Origin: Phycisphaerales bacterium UBA5793
Lineage (GTDB): Bacteria > Planctomycetota > Phycisphaerae > Phycisphaerales > UBA5793
DNA length: 64,000 nucleotides
Reading direction: 5' to 3'
Assembly (NCBI GenBank): GCA_002418285.1
Contig: DIDT01000052.1
Coordinates: 124,001 to 188,000, forward strand
Below the pieces are notes generated by a model, which saw only the letters and a program-made list of their open reading frames with translations, did not search any database and was not told the DNA's origin. Below are positions 28,203 through 37,214 of the stretch, piece by piece. Each line of letters begins with the position of its first letter. Position 1 is the first letter of the stretch. The translations under genes were made by a program, and so were the position numbers.

Positions 28203-29354
28203 ATGCCCGTCTCCCATCGACTCGCGTCCTACGGCACCTCGATCTTCACGGAAATGACGCGCCTGGCCAACGAGAAAGGCGCGATCAACCTCTCACAGGG
28301 TTTCCCAGACTTCGACGGCCCCGACTTCGTGCGCAACGCCGCCATCGAAGCCATCCGCGCCGGCCACAACCAGTACGCGCGCATGTCCGGCATCCCGCAA
28401 CTCAACAACGCGCTCGCCGCCCGCTGGCAACGCCTCACCGGCCAGACCATCGACCCCGACACCCAGGTCAGCGTGACCAACGGCTGCACCGAAGCTATCG
28501 CCGCGACCTGCCTCGGCCTGATCAATCCCGGCGATGAAGTCATCATCTTCGAACCCTACTACGACTCGTACAAACCCTGCATCGAGATGTCCGGTGGTAT
28601 TCCCGTGGTTCTGACGCTCGCCGCGCCCATGTTCTCAGTCAATCGCGATGCGTTTGAAGCGGCGATCACGCCGCGCACGCGCGCCATCCTCATCAACACG
28701 CCGCACAACCCGATCGGCAAGGTCTTCAGTCGCGATGAATTGAGATTTGTCGCTGAGATGTGCATCAGGCACAACCTCATCGCCATTACGGATGAGGTCT
28801 ACGAGCATCTCGTCTTCGAAGGCGAGCACATCCGCCTCGCGACCCTCCCCGGCATGGCGGAGCGCACGATCACCCTTTCATCTGTGGGTAAGACCTTCTC
28901 ACTCACCGGCTGGAAGATCGGCTGGGCCATTGCTTCACCCGACCTGAGTAAGTGCGTGCGATCGGGTCGCCAGTTCCTCAGCTACTCTGTCGCCACGCCG
29001 CTCCAGCACGGTGCAGCGGCCGCCGTCAGCGCCGGACCGGAATACCTCGATCAATTCCTGCGCGACTACCGGCAGCGGCGCGACCTCCTCTGCCAAGCGC
29101 TCGAAGACATTGGTTTCGTCGTGTATCGGCCGACTGGAACGTACTTCGTCCTCGCCGATCATCGACCATTCGGCTTCAAGGACGACCGCGCGTTCTGCAC
29201 CCACCTGATTGACAAGATCGGCGTGGCCGCGATTCCGCCCACGCCCTTCTACGATAATGTCGAGTTCGGCCAACCGCTGGTTCGCTTCGCGTTCTGCAAA
29301 AAACTCGACACCCTCAATGCGGCGATCGAGCGCCTGCAGAAGTTGAAGACCTGA
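28203..29354 (+). CDS. class I/II PLP-dependent aminotransferase
   Basis: A 383-residue fold-type I aminotransferase. INLSQGFPDFDGPDFVRNAA and QYARMSGIPQLNNALA at the N-terminus, NTPHNPIGKVFSRDEL, ITDEVYEHLVFEG and the PLP-lysine region SSVGKTFSLTGWKIGW (about residues 225-240) are all intact. The pattern is closest to the methionine/kynurenine-type enzymes (YbdL-like), so methionine or aromatic 2-oxoacid transamination is the likely reaction. The ribosome binding site is weak. It lies immediately before the convergent hexaheme cytochrome gene, with only three bases between their stops. Confidence 0.9.
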   Translation: MPVSHRLASYGTSIFTEMTRLANEKGAINLSQGFPDFDGPDFVRNAAIEAIRAGHNQYARMSGIPQLNNALAARWQRLTGQTIDPDTQVSVTNGCTEAIAATCLGLINPGDEVIIFEPYYDSYKPCIEMSGGIPVVLTLAAPMFSVNRDAFEAAITPRTRAILINTPHNPIGKVFSRDELRFVAEMCIRHNLIAITDEVYEHLVFEGEHIRLATLPGMAERTITLSSVGKTFSLTGWKIGWAIASPDLSKCVRSGRQFLSYSVATPLQHGAAAAVSAGPEYLDQFLRDYRQRRDLLCQALEDIGFVVYRPTGTYFVLADHRPFGFKDDRAFCTHLIDKIGVAAIPPTPFYDNVEFGQPLVRFAFCKKLDTLNAAIERLQKLKT

Positions 29355-29357
29355 GCC

Positions 29358-30431
29358 CTACTTCTTCTCTCTCCCCGCCCCTGCATATTCCTCGATCGTG
29401 ATCGAGCCCTGCGGTTGCGGCTCCAGGGGCGGGTGGTACAGGTGGCACATCACGCAATCGGATCGCACACCTGCCGCCGGAGCATGGCATGTACGGCACG
29501 AGTCGATCGACGGCAGCATGATGTCGGAGGTCTGCTCGCCCGTCGCGGCCTGGGCATGACACTCCAGGCAGTTCAACGCGCGGTGCGACTGGTGTGAAAA
29601 CACTGAGCGATCGAGCCAGCGATCGGGGATTCTCGGCGGCGCTACGTCAAACGGTTCGCCTTTGGGTCGGCGCGGGGCCGGTGTAATCGATTCTTTCGTG
29701 TGACACTTCATGCAGTTGGTCTTCAGTTTGGCGAACTCGCTGTGTCGAGCCTCGGCCAGAATCGCGTCAACGTCCATGCCGACGGGTGCCGCAGGAGCTT
29801 CACTCCCACCGCCGCGCGGCGGCGGACGAAACGCGAGCAAGTCGCCCGCTCCATCCCCAAGCATCCCCGCACCGAGCACGGTCACAAGGGCGCCCACGGT
29901 GGACGATGGTGCAGCAATGCTGGCGGACTTACTCATCTCGTCGAGCTGCTCGCGCAAGAGATGGCGATTAACCAGATCGACCAGTGCCGGCATGTCACCG
30001 TGCGGAACCCGCTCATCGCCAACCTTGGGCAGGTCGCCTTCATGACACGCCACGCAGTGTCGATCGAACGAGATCGGCTTCATATAGCGAGCGGCTGCGT
30101 CCTGCTGGTGGCACGAAGCGCAGGTCAGCGTCAACCGACCGTCGGCCAGGCTCCCAACGCCGTCAAGGCGATCGCCTCCCCCGCTCAGATCATCCTGCAT
30201 CCCCACGGTGTCAGGGTTCATATGACGGGCGTGGTTGAGCGCGACCGTCGCAGCGTCCTTACGTTCCTGCCTGAGCACCGCCCAGTCAGGATGGCTGTCG
30301 GCAAAATCGGAAATCATGTTAACAACCGTCGACTCGATCGGCGGAACCGTGCGAGGCTGGGCGATGAGCATTGATGCACCGAGCACGGTGAGAACACCAG
30401 CCACCAGCAGCCCGGCAAAGTGGAACCTCAT
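29358..30431 (-). CDS. exported hexaheme c-type cytochrome
   Basis: A 357-residue periplasmic or surface cytochrome. An N-terminal hydrophobic signal (residues 5-24) is followed by six CxxCH heme sites: CASCH, CVACH, CMKCH, CLECH, CRTCH and CVMCH. Scattered further histidines (for example FSHQSHRALNCLECH) could give bis-His ligation. A linker of about 60 residues rich in alanine, glycine and proline separates the first two hemes from the last four. It overlaps the tetraheme gene by four bases (ATGA), so the two are coupled and probably partners in electron transfer. Confidence 0.9.
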   Translation of the reverse strand: MRFHFAGLLVAGVLTVLGASMLIAQPRTVPPIESTVVNMISDFADSHPDWAVLRQERKDAATVALNHARHMNPDTVGMQDDLSGGGDRLDGVGSLADGRLTLTCASCHQQDAAARYMKPISFDRHCVACHEGDLPKVGDERVPHGDMPALVDLVNRHLLREQLDEMSKSASIAAPSSTVGALVTVLGAGMLGDGAGDLLAFRPPPRGGGSEAPAAPVGMDVDAILAEARHSEFAKLKTNCMKCHTKESITPAPRRPKGEPFDVAPPRIPDRWLDRSVFSHQSHRALNCLECHAQAATGEQTSDIMLPSIDSCRTCHAPAAGVRSDCVMCHLYHPPLEPQPQGSITIEEYAGAGREKK

Positions 30432-30976
30432 GGCTGCACCTCCCCCGTTGATTCTCTTTCGGGCGTGGCTGGCTCAATCTGCTGCTTGAGACCCTTGAGG
30501 CTCAGATTGCTGTGACACTGCACGCACATCCGATCGGAGATGATCTTCAGATCCGCGTTCCGGCCGCGATGCTCGATATGGCACGCGGCGCAGCGAGAAG
30601 ACATGTGCACCGCTTCGGCATGGCCGGGAATGATGATGCCATCGGCCGCACTGAATTCCGTCTGATTCGGGCTGTGCTCGACGGCGGCGTGACAGTGCAG
30701 GCAAGCGCTATCGGCTACCGGCAGAAAGAAGTTGGACGAACCGCCGGACGCCGGTTGATGGCATTGCCCGCAGTCGTTTCCAAAGCTCGCATGCACCACG
30801 GCCAGGCTGCCCGAAGAGTACATTCGGTTATCGCCGCGCATCGCGAGCATCGCCAGCACGCCACTGCCCCCGAGCACGACCAGCCACATGAGCCAGCGAT
30901 TGGCCAGGTCCGGCCAGTGCATCCGTCGGACGTACGTGACGTCGAATCGATCTTCAATGGGCCGCGTGTCGGGCAT
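30428..30976 (-). CDS. membrane-anchored tetraheme cytochrome c
   Basis: A 182-residue cytochrome with one N-terminal membrane anchor (WLMWLVVLGGSGVLAMLAM, about residues 28-46) and four CxxCH sites (CGQCH, CLHCH, CAACH, CVQCH). The phrase YSSGSLAVVHASFGNDCGQCH and the small size resemble cytochrome c7/c3-type modules that relay electrons between a membrane quinol site and periplasmic acceptors. It is the third gene after the ferredoxin-like and cytochrome b-like genes and overlaps the hexaheme gene. Confidence 0.88.
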   Translation of the reverse strand: MPDTRPIEDRFDVTYVRRMHWPDLANRWLMWLVVLGGSGVLAMLAMRGDNRMYSSGSLAVVHASFGNDCGQCHQPASGGSSNFFLPVADSACLHCHAAVEHSPNQTEFSAADGIIIPGHAEAVHMSSRCAACHIEHRGRNADLKIISDRMCVQCHSNLSLKGLKQQIEPATPERESTGEVQP

Positions 30977-31006
30977 CGCCGTCGCTTCCTCTTTGTTGAT
31001 TCATCC

Positions 31007-31879
31007 TCAAGTCCAGAACCGCAGAGCCGTCAAGGCGTGCGCGATAACAAGCACCAGAAGCGCCCAGCTCAGGGGCACGTGAATGATGAGCCACGCAAAG
31101 AGCACTCCCATCAGCCGGCGCTGGCGGCAGAGATCTCGACGCAACCGGCAAATCGAGTTCAACTCCGCAATGCCGGCGTGGGCGTGCGCCGGGGTCATCG
31201 TGTGCAGTGCGCTGAACAGGTTCTCGGCTCGATGCGCGTCGTCCAGATCGCCCCCCTCCCGACCCGCAAGGTACTTGCTCAAGTGATCGAGGTAGAACCG
31301 TCGAATCGGCTCGCCTCCCGCAGGCGGCTTGGCGGGAACATCACTGTGCTCATTCCAGGGTGGCGCCACCGTGTCGAGCGCGCCTGCAAACTGCACCACC
31401 ACGCGCTCGGCCAGGCTCGGCAGATCGCTAAGTCGCCGCTGCAACTGCTGCGCAATGGTCTCGCCGGGCACACTGTGCAGCAGCAGGCGCGGCACAAACT
31501 GTTGAATGAGCAGCCCCAGCAACCCGCTGAGCGTCACGAGAACGAGCAGAACCCACAGCAGCGTCGTCATCGGACCGCCGAGTTTGAACGCCGCATGCAG
31601 ACCGACGAGCAGGCAGGTCAGTAGACCGAGCCAGATGTGCCCACGAAGCCACGTCGCTGCCTTGCCCGTGCGCCAATGGGGCACCTTGCGCTTGAGCGAC
31701 AGCGCCGTACAGAAGAGCATGATCGCCAGCGCGACTGACCCGAGCGAGAATCCGACGAGCGTCGAGCCCGATGGCCCGTTGAGATGACGCGGTGCGTCGG
31801 TGATGTACCACGCCACAGCCGCCGCTCCGACGCAGCACGAGCCGACCGCCCACGGGATGTGCGTTCGATCCACGAGCAT
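31007..31879 (-). CDS. cytochrome b-like di-heme membrane protein
   Basis: A 290-residue membrane protein with about six hydrophobic segments. Two segments each carry a pair of histidines 13 residues apart, GHIWLGLLTCLLVGLHA (about residues 80-96) and IHVPLSWALLVLVIAHAL (about 267-284), the classic arrangement for two b hemes stacked across the membrane. It would pass electrons between a quinone pool and the ferredoxin-like or multiheme partners encoded next to it. It starts three bases after the upstream gene ends. A long soluble loop (about residues 135-240) is unusual for a small cytochrome b. Confidence 0.72.
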   Translation of the reverse strand: MLVDRTHIPWAVGSCCVGAAAVAWYITDAPRHLNGPSGSTLVGFSLGSVALAIMLFCTALSLKRKVPHWRTGKAATWLRGHIWLGLLTCLLVGLHAAFKLGGPMTTLLWVLLVLVTLSGLLGLLIQQFVPRLLLHSVPGETIAQQLQRRLSDLPSLAERVVVQFAGALDTVAPPWNEHSDVPAKPPAGGEPIRRFYLDHLSKYLAGREGGDLDDAHRAENLFSALHTMTPAHAHAGIAELNSICRLRRDLCRQRRLMGVLFAWLIIHVPLSWALLVLVIAHALTALRFWT

Positions 31880-31882
31880 CGG

Positions 31883-33517
31883 CTATGAGTCCCTGCCCTG
31901 AGTTTCACTTTCAGCAGAATCAACCGCCGCAACTCCGACAAACAGTCCGCCGGCACTGAGGAACTCCGCCGCGTTGACGCGGTGGGCTGCATCATGCGGA
32001 CACGAATAGACACACGCCGGACCGGTGTGCAGATCTTCGCACTGGTCGCAGACCGCCGCCCGCTCAGTTACAGCCATCACTTCGCCCGTCTCGGCGATGC
32101 GCGTGAGCCGCTCGCTGACCTCCTCGCCGAACTCCTCGAGTTCGTGCATGACGATGGACTCGTAGGGACACTGCTTGGCACAGATGCCGCAACCCACGCA
32201 CCAGTCCTCGATGATGATGCTCAGATCTTCGCTGCGCCGAATCGAGCCCACCGGACAGCCGATCATGCACACCGGATCGAGACACATGCGGCAACTCGAT
32301 GGGACCAGGTACTTGTCGTAGCGTGGACCCGTGCGAAACAACCGACTGATGCCGTCTTCATGCGCCGACACGCACGCATCCACGCACTGGTCGCAGCGGG
32401 TGCACCGTTCGAGGTCGATGAGCATGAGGTTCTGGCCCTGAAGGAGGCCGAGATCCTCGACGCGCTTGGAGGGAGCCGACACACTCAGCGCCACTCGGGC
32501 TTTTTGTTGCTGACGGATGCGTTCCTGCGCCACCGCCTCGAGCCGGCCCTTGATCCGGGGAAACTCCTCGAGAATCGCTGCGAAGTCTTCCGATGCTATC
32601 TTGACGAGTTCGACGCGAGCCGGCTTGCGTTTGCGACCCCCTTCGAGAATCGGGTGGTCCACGGCCTTGCACGTGGCATTGCGGTTCGCCCGCCGGAGCA
32701 ATCCAGTCTCGCCAAAGAAATCGCCGCGAGTGAGATAGGCCAGCGTGCGCTCTCCGCCTGGGAACTTCTGGCTCACGCGCACCTGGCCGAGCCGGATGAC
32801 GTACACGCCGTCGGCCTCGTCTCCCTCATTGAAGATGGTCGTGCCTGCATCAACGGTGATCAACTGCGCATGGGACTGAAGGCGTTCGAGCACATCATCA
32901 GGCAGGTCGCGGAAGATCGGCACATTGCGCAGATGACCCTGCAAGGCACGGGCGCGGTAGTTGGCGTCCATCTTCTCGCGAAAAGTCGGCGACTTCTGCA
33001 GTTGCTCGTACATATTGCGCAGGATCTCGAGCATCACGCAATCAGTCTCGGCGACCACGGTCGCCGAACGCGGCGCCAGATTCAGGCAACTCATCTCCCC
33101 GAACACTTCGCCGGCGCCGAGCGTGGTGCGCGGCTGCCCATAGGTGAGATCAACATTGGCATCAATGGGGATGATGGCATCCGGTGAGTGCATGGGCCGA
33201 CTGATGCGCTTCTGACCGAACCACCGGCCGATCATCGCACGCCACCCCTGCCGCTCTTTGGCCACCGACGCGCCCAGGCGCCGCGCAATAAAGACCCTGA
33301 CCGAACCTTCCAGCAGGTAGTAAGCCGTCGTGCCACCTTCGCCCTCGCGGCAGATGACCTCTCCGGCTGAAAACTCTCTGCGAACCACGGTTCCCGGGAA
33401 TTTTTCGATGACCTTGTGGTCAATGTCCTTGAAGATGTCCACGCCAACGAGATCGGGCGCCTTCATGATGACGCTGCGCTCGCCCGAGAGTCTGGCGGTT
33501 AGCATCCGCTTGGCCAT
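31883..33517 (-). CDS. cyclic-nucleotide-binding / four-cluster ferredoxin fusion
   Basis: A 544-residue cytoplasmic protein. Two cyclic-nucleotide-binding-like beta-roll domains (about residues 28-170 and 195-330; AGEVFGEMSCLNLAPRSATV and RGDFFGETGLLRRANRNAT carry the FGE...A.R..T signature) precede a polyferredoxin part. Cysteine groups CTRCDQCVDAC, CRMCLDPVCMIGCP, CVGCGICAKQCP and CDQCEDLHTGPACVYSCP predict four [4Fe-4S] clusters in the style of HybA/DmsB subunits. No DNA-binding helix-turn-helix follows the beta-rolls, so this is not a CRP-type regulator. The upstream AGGAG supports the start. Confidence 0.88.
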   Translation of the reverse strand: MAKRMLTARLSGERSVIMKAPDLVGVDIFKDIDHKVIEKFPGTVVRREFSAGEVICREGEGGTTAYYLLEGSVRVFIARRLGASVAKERQGWRAMIGRWFGQKRISRPMHSPDAIIPIDANVDLTYGQPRTTLGAGEVFGEMSCLNLAPRSATVVAETDCVMLEILRNMYEQLQKSPTFREKMDANYRARALQGHLRNVPIFRDLPDDVLERLQSHAQLITVDAGTTIFNEGDEADGVYVIRLGQVRVSQKFPGGERTLAYLTRGDFFGETGLLRRANRNATCKAVDHPILEGGRKRKPARVELVKIASEDFAAILEEFPRIKGRLEAVAQERIRQQQKARVALSVSAPSKRVEDLGLLQGQNLMLIDLERCTRCDQCVDACVSAHEDGISRLFRTGPRYDKYLVPSSCRMCLDPVCMIGCPVGSIRRSEDLSIIIEDWCVGCGICAKQCPYESIVMHELEEFGEEVSERLTRIAETGEVMAVTERAAVCDQCEDLHTGPACVYSCPHDAAHRVNAAEFLSAGGLFVGVAAVDSAESETQGRDS

Positions 33518-33754
33518 GCCGACGTGCTCCTGCGTGGGACGAACGCATCCGAACAGAACGAAAGGGTCTTGCGATTCGAACGATGACCGGTTAGTCTAGT
33601 CGGCATCTTTGCAGTCCGATCTTTATGGACCGTCTTCTGTTGCCGGCCTTCCGACCATCACATCTCGATTCCCCCGCTGTCCTGACGCACACACACTGGT
33701 ATCCTATATTCGTCCCAACTCAGGATTCGCGCATTCCATGGAGGTCCGCAGACC
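33518..33754. other. divergent control region of the two redox operons
   Basis: About 240 bases between the ferredoxin-fusion gene and the c554-like gene. A good promoter for the rightward operon is at 33682-33710. For the leftward operon no clear -35/-10 pair was found. Confidence 0.5.
33682..33710 (+). promoter_or_regulatory. sigma70-like promoter for c554-like/NDH-2 operon
   Basis: CTGACG (33682-33687), 17-base spacer, TATATT (33705-33710). It predicts a start about 38 bases before the ATG, and GGAGG lies in that leader. Confidence 0.55.
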
Positions 33755-34969
33755 ATGTCAAGGCACAATGATTCTCTCGTGCGCTACCTGTCCGGTTGCT
33801 CGCTGTGCGCCATCGCGTCGGCACTGATCGCCGCCTCGTTCGGCGCGCGGTCCGCAACGCACGAGCCCCACTCCGCCCTGATTGACGGCGTGCCGGAGGC
33901 CCGGTGCCTCGGGGTCAACACCGAACCCGTGGCCGTGCCCGGCTACATGTATGTCGGTGTCTCCTCCTGCACCGGCGAAGGCTGCCATAGCGAGGAGAAG
34001 CCGACCGAACAGGGCGGCAAGATGATTGGCGATGAGTCGACCATCTGGTCTGATCACGATCCACACCATCGGGGCTTCGACACCCTCTGCGATGAGGACT
34101 CCGACGCCATCGCCGTCAAACTGGGCATGGAAGAGGGAGAAGCGCCCGATAGTCCGCGCTGCTTGTCATGCCACGCGACCTATGTCCCCGAGCCCCAGCG
34201 CGGCGAGCGATTCGACATGGAGATCGGCGTCGGCTGCGAGACCTGTCACGGGCCAGGTGAGAAGTATCTCGAACCCCACGCCACCGAAGGTTGGACAAAC
34301 GAGCAGCGAGGCAAGATCGGCGCCGAGGGGCTGCTCAAAGAATATGGCCTCATTGATACGACCAATCTCGCCGGCCGCGCGACGATGTGCGTTTCATGCC
34401 ACCTCCAGATCGACAAGGACATGCTCGACGCCGGCCACCCGGCCCTGCAGTTTGAAATGTACTCTTACAACTATTACATCTACAACTCGAACGGCGATCA
34501 GATCCACTGGGACGATTCTAAGATCCCCTGGATCAACGCGAAGCTTTGGGCCGTCGGGCAGGCCGCTGCTCTGGATGGTGCTCGTCGCCAGGTCGACCAG
34601 TGGAAGTCCAGGCAATGGGACACGACTGCCGCCGATGCACTCGTCACCATCTACCAGGCGGGCACATCCATCGCCAAAAAGCACTTCGGCGCTGATACAC
34701 CAGCCGGTCTCGCCGGTGCGACCTATTCGGCTGATGCATGCAAGGGCGCGGCAACCGACCTCGCGGCCCTCGCCGCAACCGCCACCACAAAAGTGCAACG
34801 AAGAAACCTCGGCTTCGGCATGACGGCTCTGGGTGAAGCATACTTCAATGCAACCGCCGGCGCAGTCCCCGACGCGTTCTGGGCCGCAAGCACCCCGGCA
34901 ACTGCAGGCGAAGACGGACCGGCGTGGGAGAAGGCGATCAAAGACATGGCTGACCTGATCAACAAGTAG
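33755..34969 (+). CDS. c554-like multiheme cytochrome with an unusual heme site
   Basis: A 404-residue exported cytochrome resembling cytochrome c554-family proteins (GYVG..CTGEGCH at residues 72-78, then CLSCH, CETCHGPG and CVSCH, giving four hemes). The first site has four residues between the cysteines (CTGEGCH, CX4CH) instead of two, a rarer heme-attachment spacing. The C-terminal about 180 residues are helical, alanine-rich and heme-free. The signal peptide is about residues 12-34. It is promoter-proximal and followed after 39 bases by the NDH-2 gene, so both likely form one electron-transfer unit. Confidence 0.85.
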   Translation: MSRHNDSLVRYLSGCSLCAIASALIAASFGARSATHEPHSALIDGVPEARCLGVNTEPVAVPGYMYVGVSSCTGEGCHSEEKPTEQGGKMIGDESTIWSDHDPHHRGFDTLCDEDSDAIAVKLGMEEGEAPDSPRCLSCHATYVPEPQRGERFDMEIGVGCETCHGPGEKYLEPHATEGWTNEQRGKIGAEGLLKEYGLIDTTNLAGRATMCVSCHLQIDKDMLDAGHPALQFEMYSYNYYIYNSNGDQIHWDDSKIPWINAKLWAVGQAAALDGARRQVDQWKSRQWDTTAADALVTIYQAGTSIAKKHFGADTPAGLAGATYSADACKGAATDLAALAATATTKVQRRNLGFGMTALGEAYFNATAGAVPDAFWAASTPATAGEDGPAWEKAIKDMADLINK

Positions 34970-35008
34970 ATTCACCCCTTGAGTCTGCTGAATCTGTTCT
35001 GAGCGACT

Positions 35009-36655
35009 ATGGGCAAACGCACGCGCATCGTGATCCTCGGCGGTGGCTTTGCCGGAGTGTACACCGCCAAGGCGTTGCTGCAGCAGGGCGGTGATCGCGT
35101 TGAGGTCCATCTCGTCAATCGCGAGAACTACCTCGTCTTCCAGCCAATGCTGCCCGAAGTCATCTCAGGAAGCGTCGGTATCGCCGACACAACAACGCCC
35201 ATCCGCCGCTTCATCCCCCGCGCTCGCCTCCACATGCGCGACATCGAGGGTGTTAATCTGGAAGAGCAGCACGTCGTCTGCTCGCCAGGTTTTCGACCGC
35301 GCCCGCTCATCCTGCCCTTCGATCATCTCGTCATCGCACTGGGCAATGTCACCGACTTTCGCGGCATGACCGGCCTTGCCGAGCACGCCATGCCCTTCAA
35401 AACACATGGCGATGCGCTCGCGCTGCGCAATCACGTCATCCGCGTGCTGGAGGAGGCTGACGCGGAAAGTGACAGTGAACTCCGCACTCGATTGCTCACC
35501 TTCGTCGTGGCGGGCGGCGGATTCTCCGGCGTCGAAGTCATCGCCGAACTGCACGACTTTGTCCGCCAGGCTTCACGCAGCTACCCCTCCGTCTCCCGCG
35601 AGCAGTGCCGCTTTGTGCTGCTCCATTCGCGCGATCGAATCCTGCCCGAGGTTGATGAGAAGCTGGCGCTTTACGCTCAGAACCTGCTGCGCAAGCGAGG
35701 AATCGAGATCACGCTCGGCGCGCGCCTCGCCGCCGCCACCGCCGACAACGCCATCCTCGCCGATGGAACGAAGATCCCGACCACCACGCTCGTTGCCACC
35801 GTGCCCAGCCATCCCAACCCGCTCTGCGATGCGCTCGACTTGCCCAAGGATCGAGGCCGACTCATCGTCGACGCGCACCTTCGCGTCAAGGACCAGCCCA
35901 ATGTCTGGGCGATGGGCGATTGTGCGCTGGTGCCCATGCCTCCCGATGGATCGGGCAAAGAGTCGTTTGCGCCCCCCACCGCGCAGCACGCCATCCGCGA
36001 AGCCCGCGTCGCCGCCTCCAACATTCTCGCTACCGTCAACGGAACGAGCCTCAAGCCCTTCGCGTTCAAGGGACTCGGCTCACTCTGCGCGCTGGGGCAT
36101 CGCAAGGGCGTGGCGCAGGTGATGGGCGTCCGCCTCGCCGGCATGCCTGCGTGGTTTCTCTGGCGCACCGTCTACTGGAGCAAACTTCCCGGCATTCAGT
36201 GCAAAGTCCGCGTCGGTCTCTCGTGGCTGCTCGATCTCTTCCTGCCGCCGGACATCGTCCAGTTGCGCGTCGGCAAGAGCAGCGGGATCAATCACGAGCA
36301 CTTCGAACCGGGTCAAGCCGTCTTCGAAGAGGGCGATCTGGGCGACCGCGTCTACATCATCATCCGCGGCTCGGCCGACGTCGAGCGGCGCGATGACGAC
36401 TCCGGTGAAGTCACGAGAGTCGCTCAGCTTGAGGCCGGCCAGTATTTCGGTGAGATGGCGCTTCTCAATCGCGCCCCGCGAAACGCCACCGTTCGATGTG
36501 TCACTGCGATGGATGTCCTGAGCATTGAGAAAGGTGAGTTCACCTCCCTCATCGCCCATCTCGATGTGCTGCGCAGCCAGTTCCAGCACACCGCACGCAC
36601 GCGCGGCCAAACCCGGGAAACTGAAATGAACCCGCCGACGCTCCCAAGAGAATAG
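35009..36655 (+). CDS. NDH-2-type NADH dehydrogenase fused to a cyclic-nucleotide-binding domain
   Basis: A 548-residue flavoprotein. Residues 1-420 are a type II NADH:quinone oxidoreductase: FAD site ILGGGFAGVYTAKAL (residues 8-22), NAD site FVVAGGGFSGVEVIAEL (about 167-183), VWAMGDCALVP and the membrane-contact segment near WFLWRTVYWSKLPG. Residues about 430-520 form a cyclic-nucleotide-binding-like beta-roll (GQAVFEEGDLGDRVYIIIRGSADVE, GQYFGEMALLNRAPRNATVR). This fusion would place NADH oxidation by the quinone pool under nucleotide control, which is an inference. The same type of sensor module occurs in the divergent ferredoxin fusion. Confidence 0.9.
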   Translation: MGKRTRIVILGGGFAGVYTAKALLQQGGDRVEVHLVNRENYLVFQPMLPEVISGSVGIADTTTPIRRFIPRARLHMRDIEGVNLEEQHVVCSPGFRPRPLILPFDHLVIALGNVTDFRGMTGLAEHAMPFKTHGDALALRNHVIRVLEEADAESDSELRTRLLTFVVAGGGFSGVEVIAELHDFVRQASRSYPSVSREQCRFVLLHSRDRILPEVDEKLALYAQNLLRKRGIEITLGARLAAATADNAILADGTKIPTTTLVATVPSHPNPLCDALDLPKDRGRLIVDAHLRVKDQPNVWAMGDCALVPMPPDGSGKESFAPPTAQHAIREARVAASNILATVNGTSLKPFAFKGLGSLCALGHRKGVAQVMGVRLAGMPAWFLWRTVYWSKLPGIQCKVRVGLSWLLDLFLPPDIVQLRVGKSSGINHEHFEPGQAVFEEGDLGDRVYIIIRGSADVERRDDDSGEVTRVAQLEAGQYFGEMALLNRAPRNATVRCVTAMDVLSIEKGEFTSLIAHLDVLRSQFQHTARTRGQTRETEMNPPTLPRE

Positions 36656-36674
36656 GAATCGGAGATTCACACCC

Positions 36675-37214
36675 GTGTCCGCAGACACTTCGATCTCATC
36701 CGCCACCGACGAAGCGCTCGAGGCCGTCGATCTCGAGAACAGGCGATGCCGCCTGGTATTCATCGCAATCGGCGGCGCGATCGTCTCCATACTGGCCACG
36801 CTGCTTTTCAGGGCGATGTTCTGGAGAGGCGATGTCGGCTGGTGGGATGGCGTCTTCATCTCCGTCGTCGTAGGAACCTTTGTCGGTCTCGCACAAGCAC
36901 CGGTCCTCGGCTGGACTATCGCCCGCAAGCGGCTCGTACTCGCTCTTCCTCTCATTTACGTCGGCGCGGTGGCCATCAGCTGCCTCGTCCTGCAGAGACA
37001 CGAAACAGCATGGGCGCTGGTCGCTGTTACGTTCACCGTTCCCCTGCTTGCCTCAATCGCCATGCTGCTTCCCAACCAGCAGCTTGGCCGCCGGGATAGG
37101 TGTTACGGCTGCGGCTATGACCTCTCTCGCAACCAATCCGACGCGTGTCCCGAGTGCGGCGCTCCGGTCCTCACCTTCATCAAGTCGCGGGGCGACAGCG
37201 AAGGCGCACCATAG
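36675..37214 (+). CDS. membrane protein with C-terminal zinc ribbon
   Basis: A 179-residue protein with a short acidic N-terminus, four hydrophobic segments (about residues 28-48, 59-75, 85-107 and 113-131) and a C-terminal zinc ribbon (CYGCGYDLSRNQSDACPECGAP). GGAG is positioned before the GTG start. The next gene begins inside its stop codon. The soluble ribbon may recruit a partner; no function is known to me. Confidence 0.6.
   Translation: MSADTSISSATDEALEAVDLENRRCRLVFIAIGGAIVSILATLLFRAMFWRGDVGWWDGVFISVVVGTFVGLAQAPVLGWTIARKRLVLALPLIYVGAVAISCLVLQRHETAWALVAVTFTVPLLASIAMLLPNQQLGRRDRCYGCGYDLSRNQSDACPECGAPVLTFIKSRGDSEGAP

Noticed and set aside
31883..33517. CRP/FNR-type transcription factor
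   Set aside because: No helix-turn-helix; the C-terminal half is a polyferredoxin.
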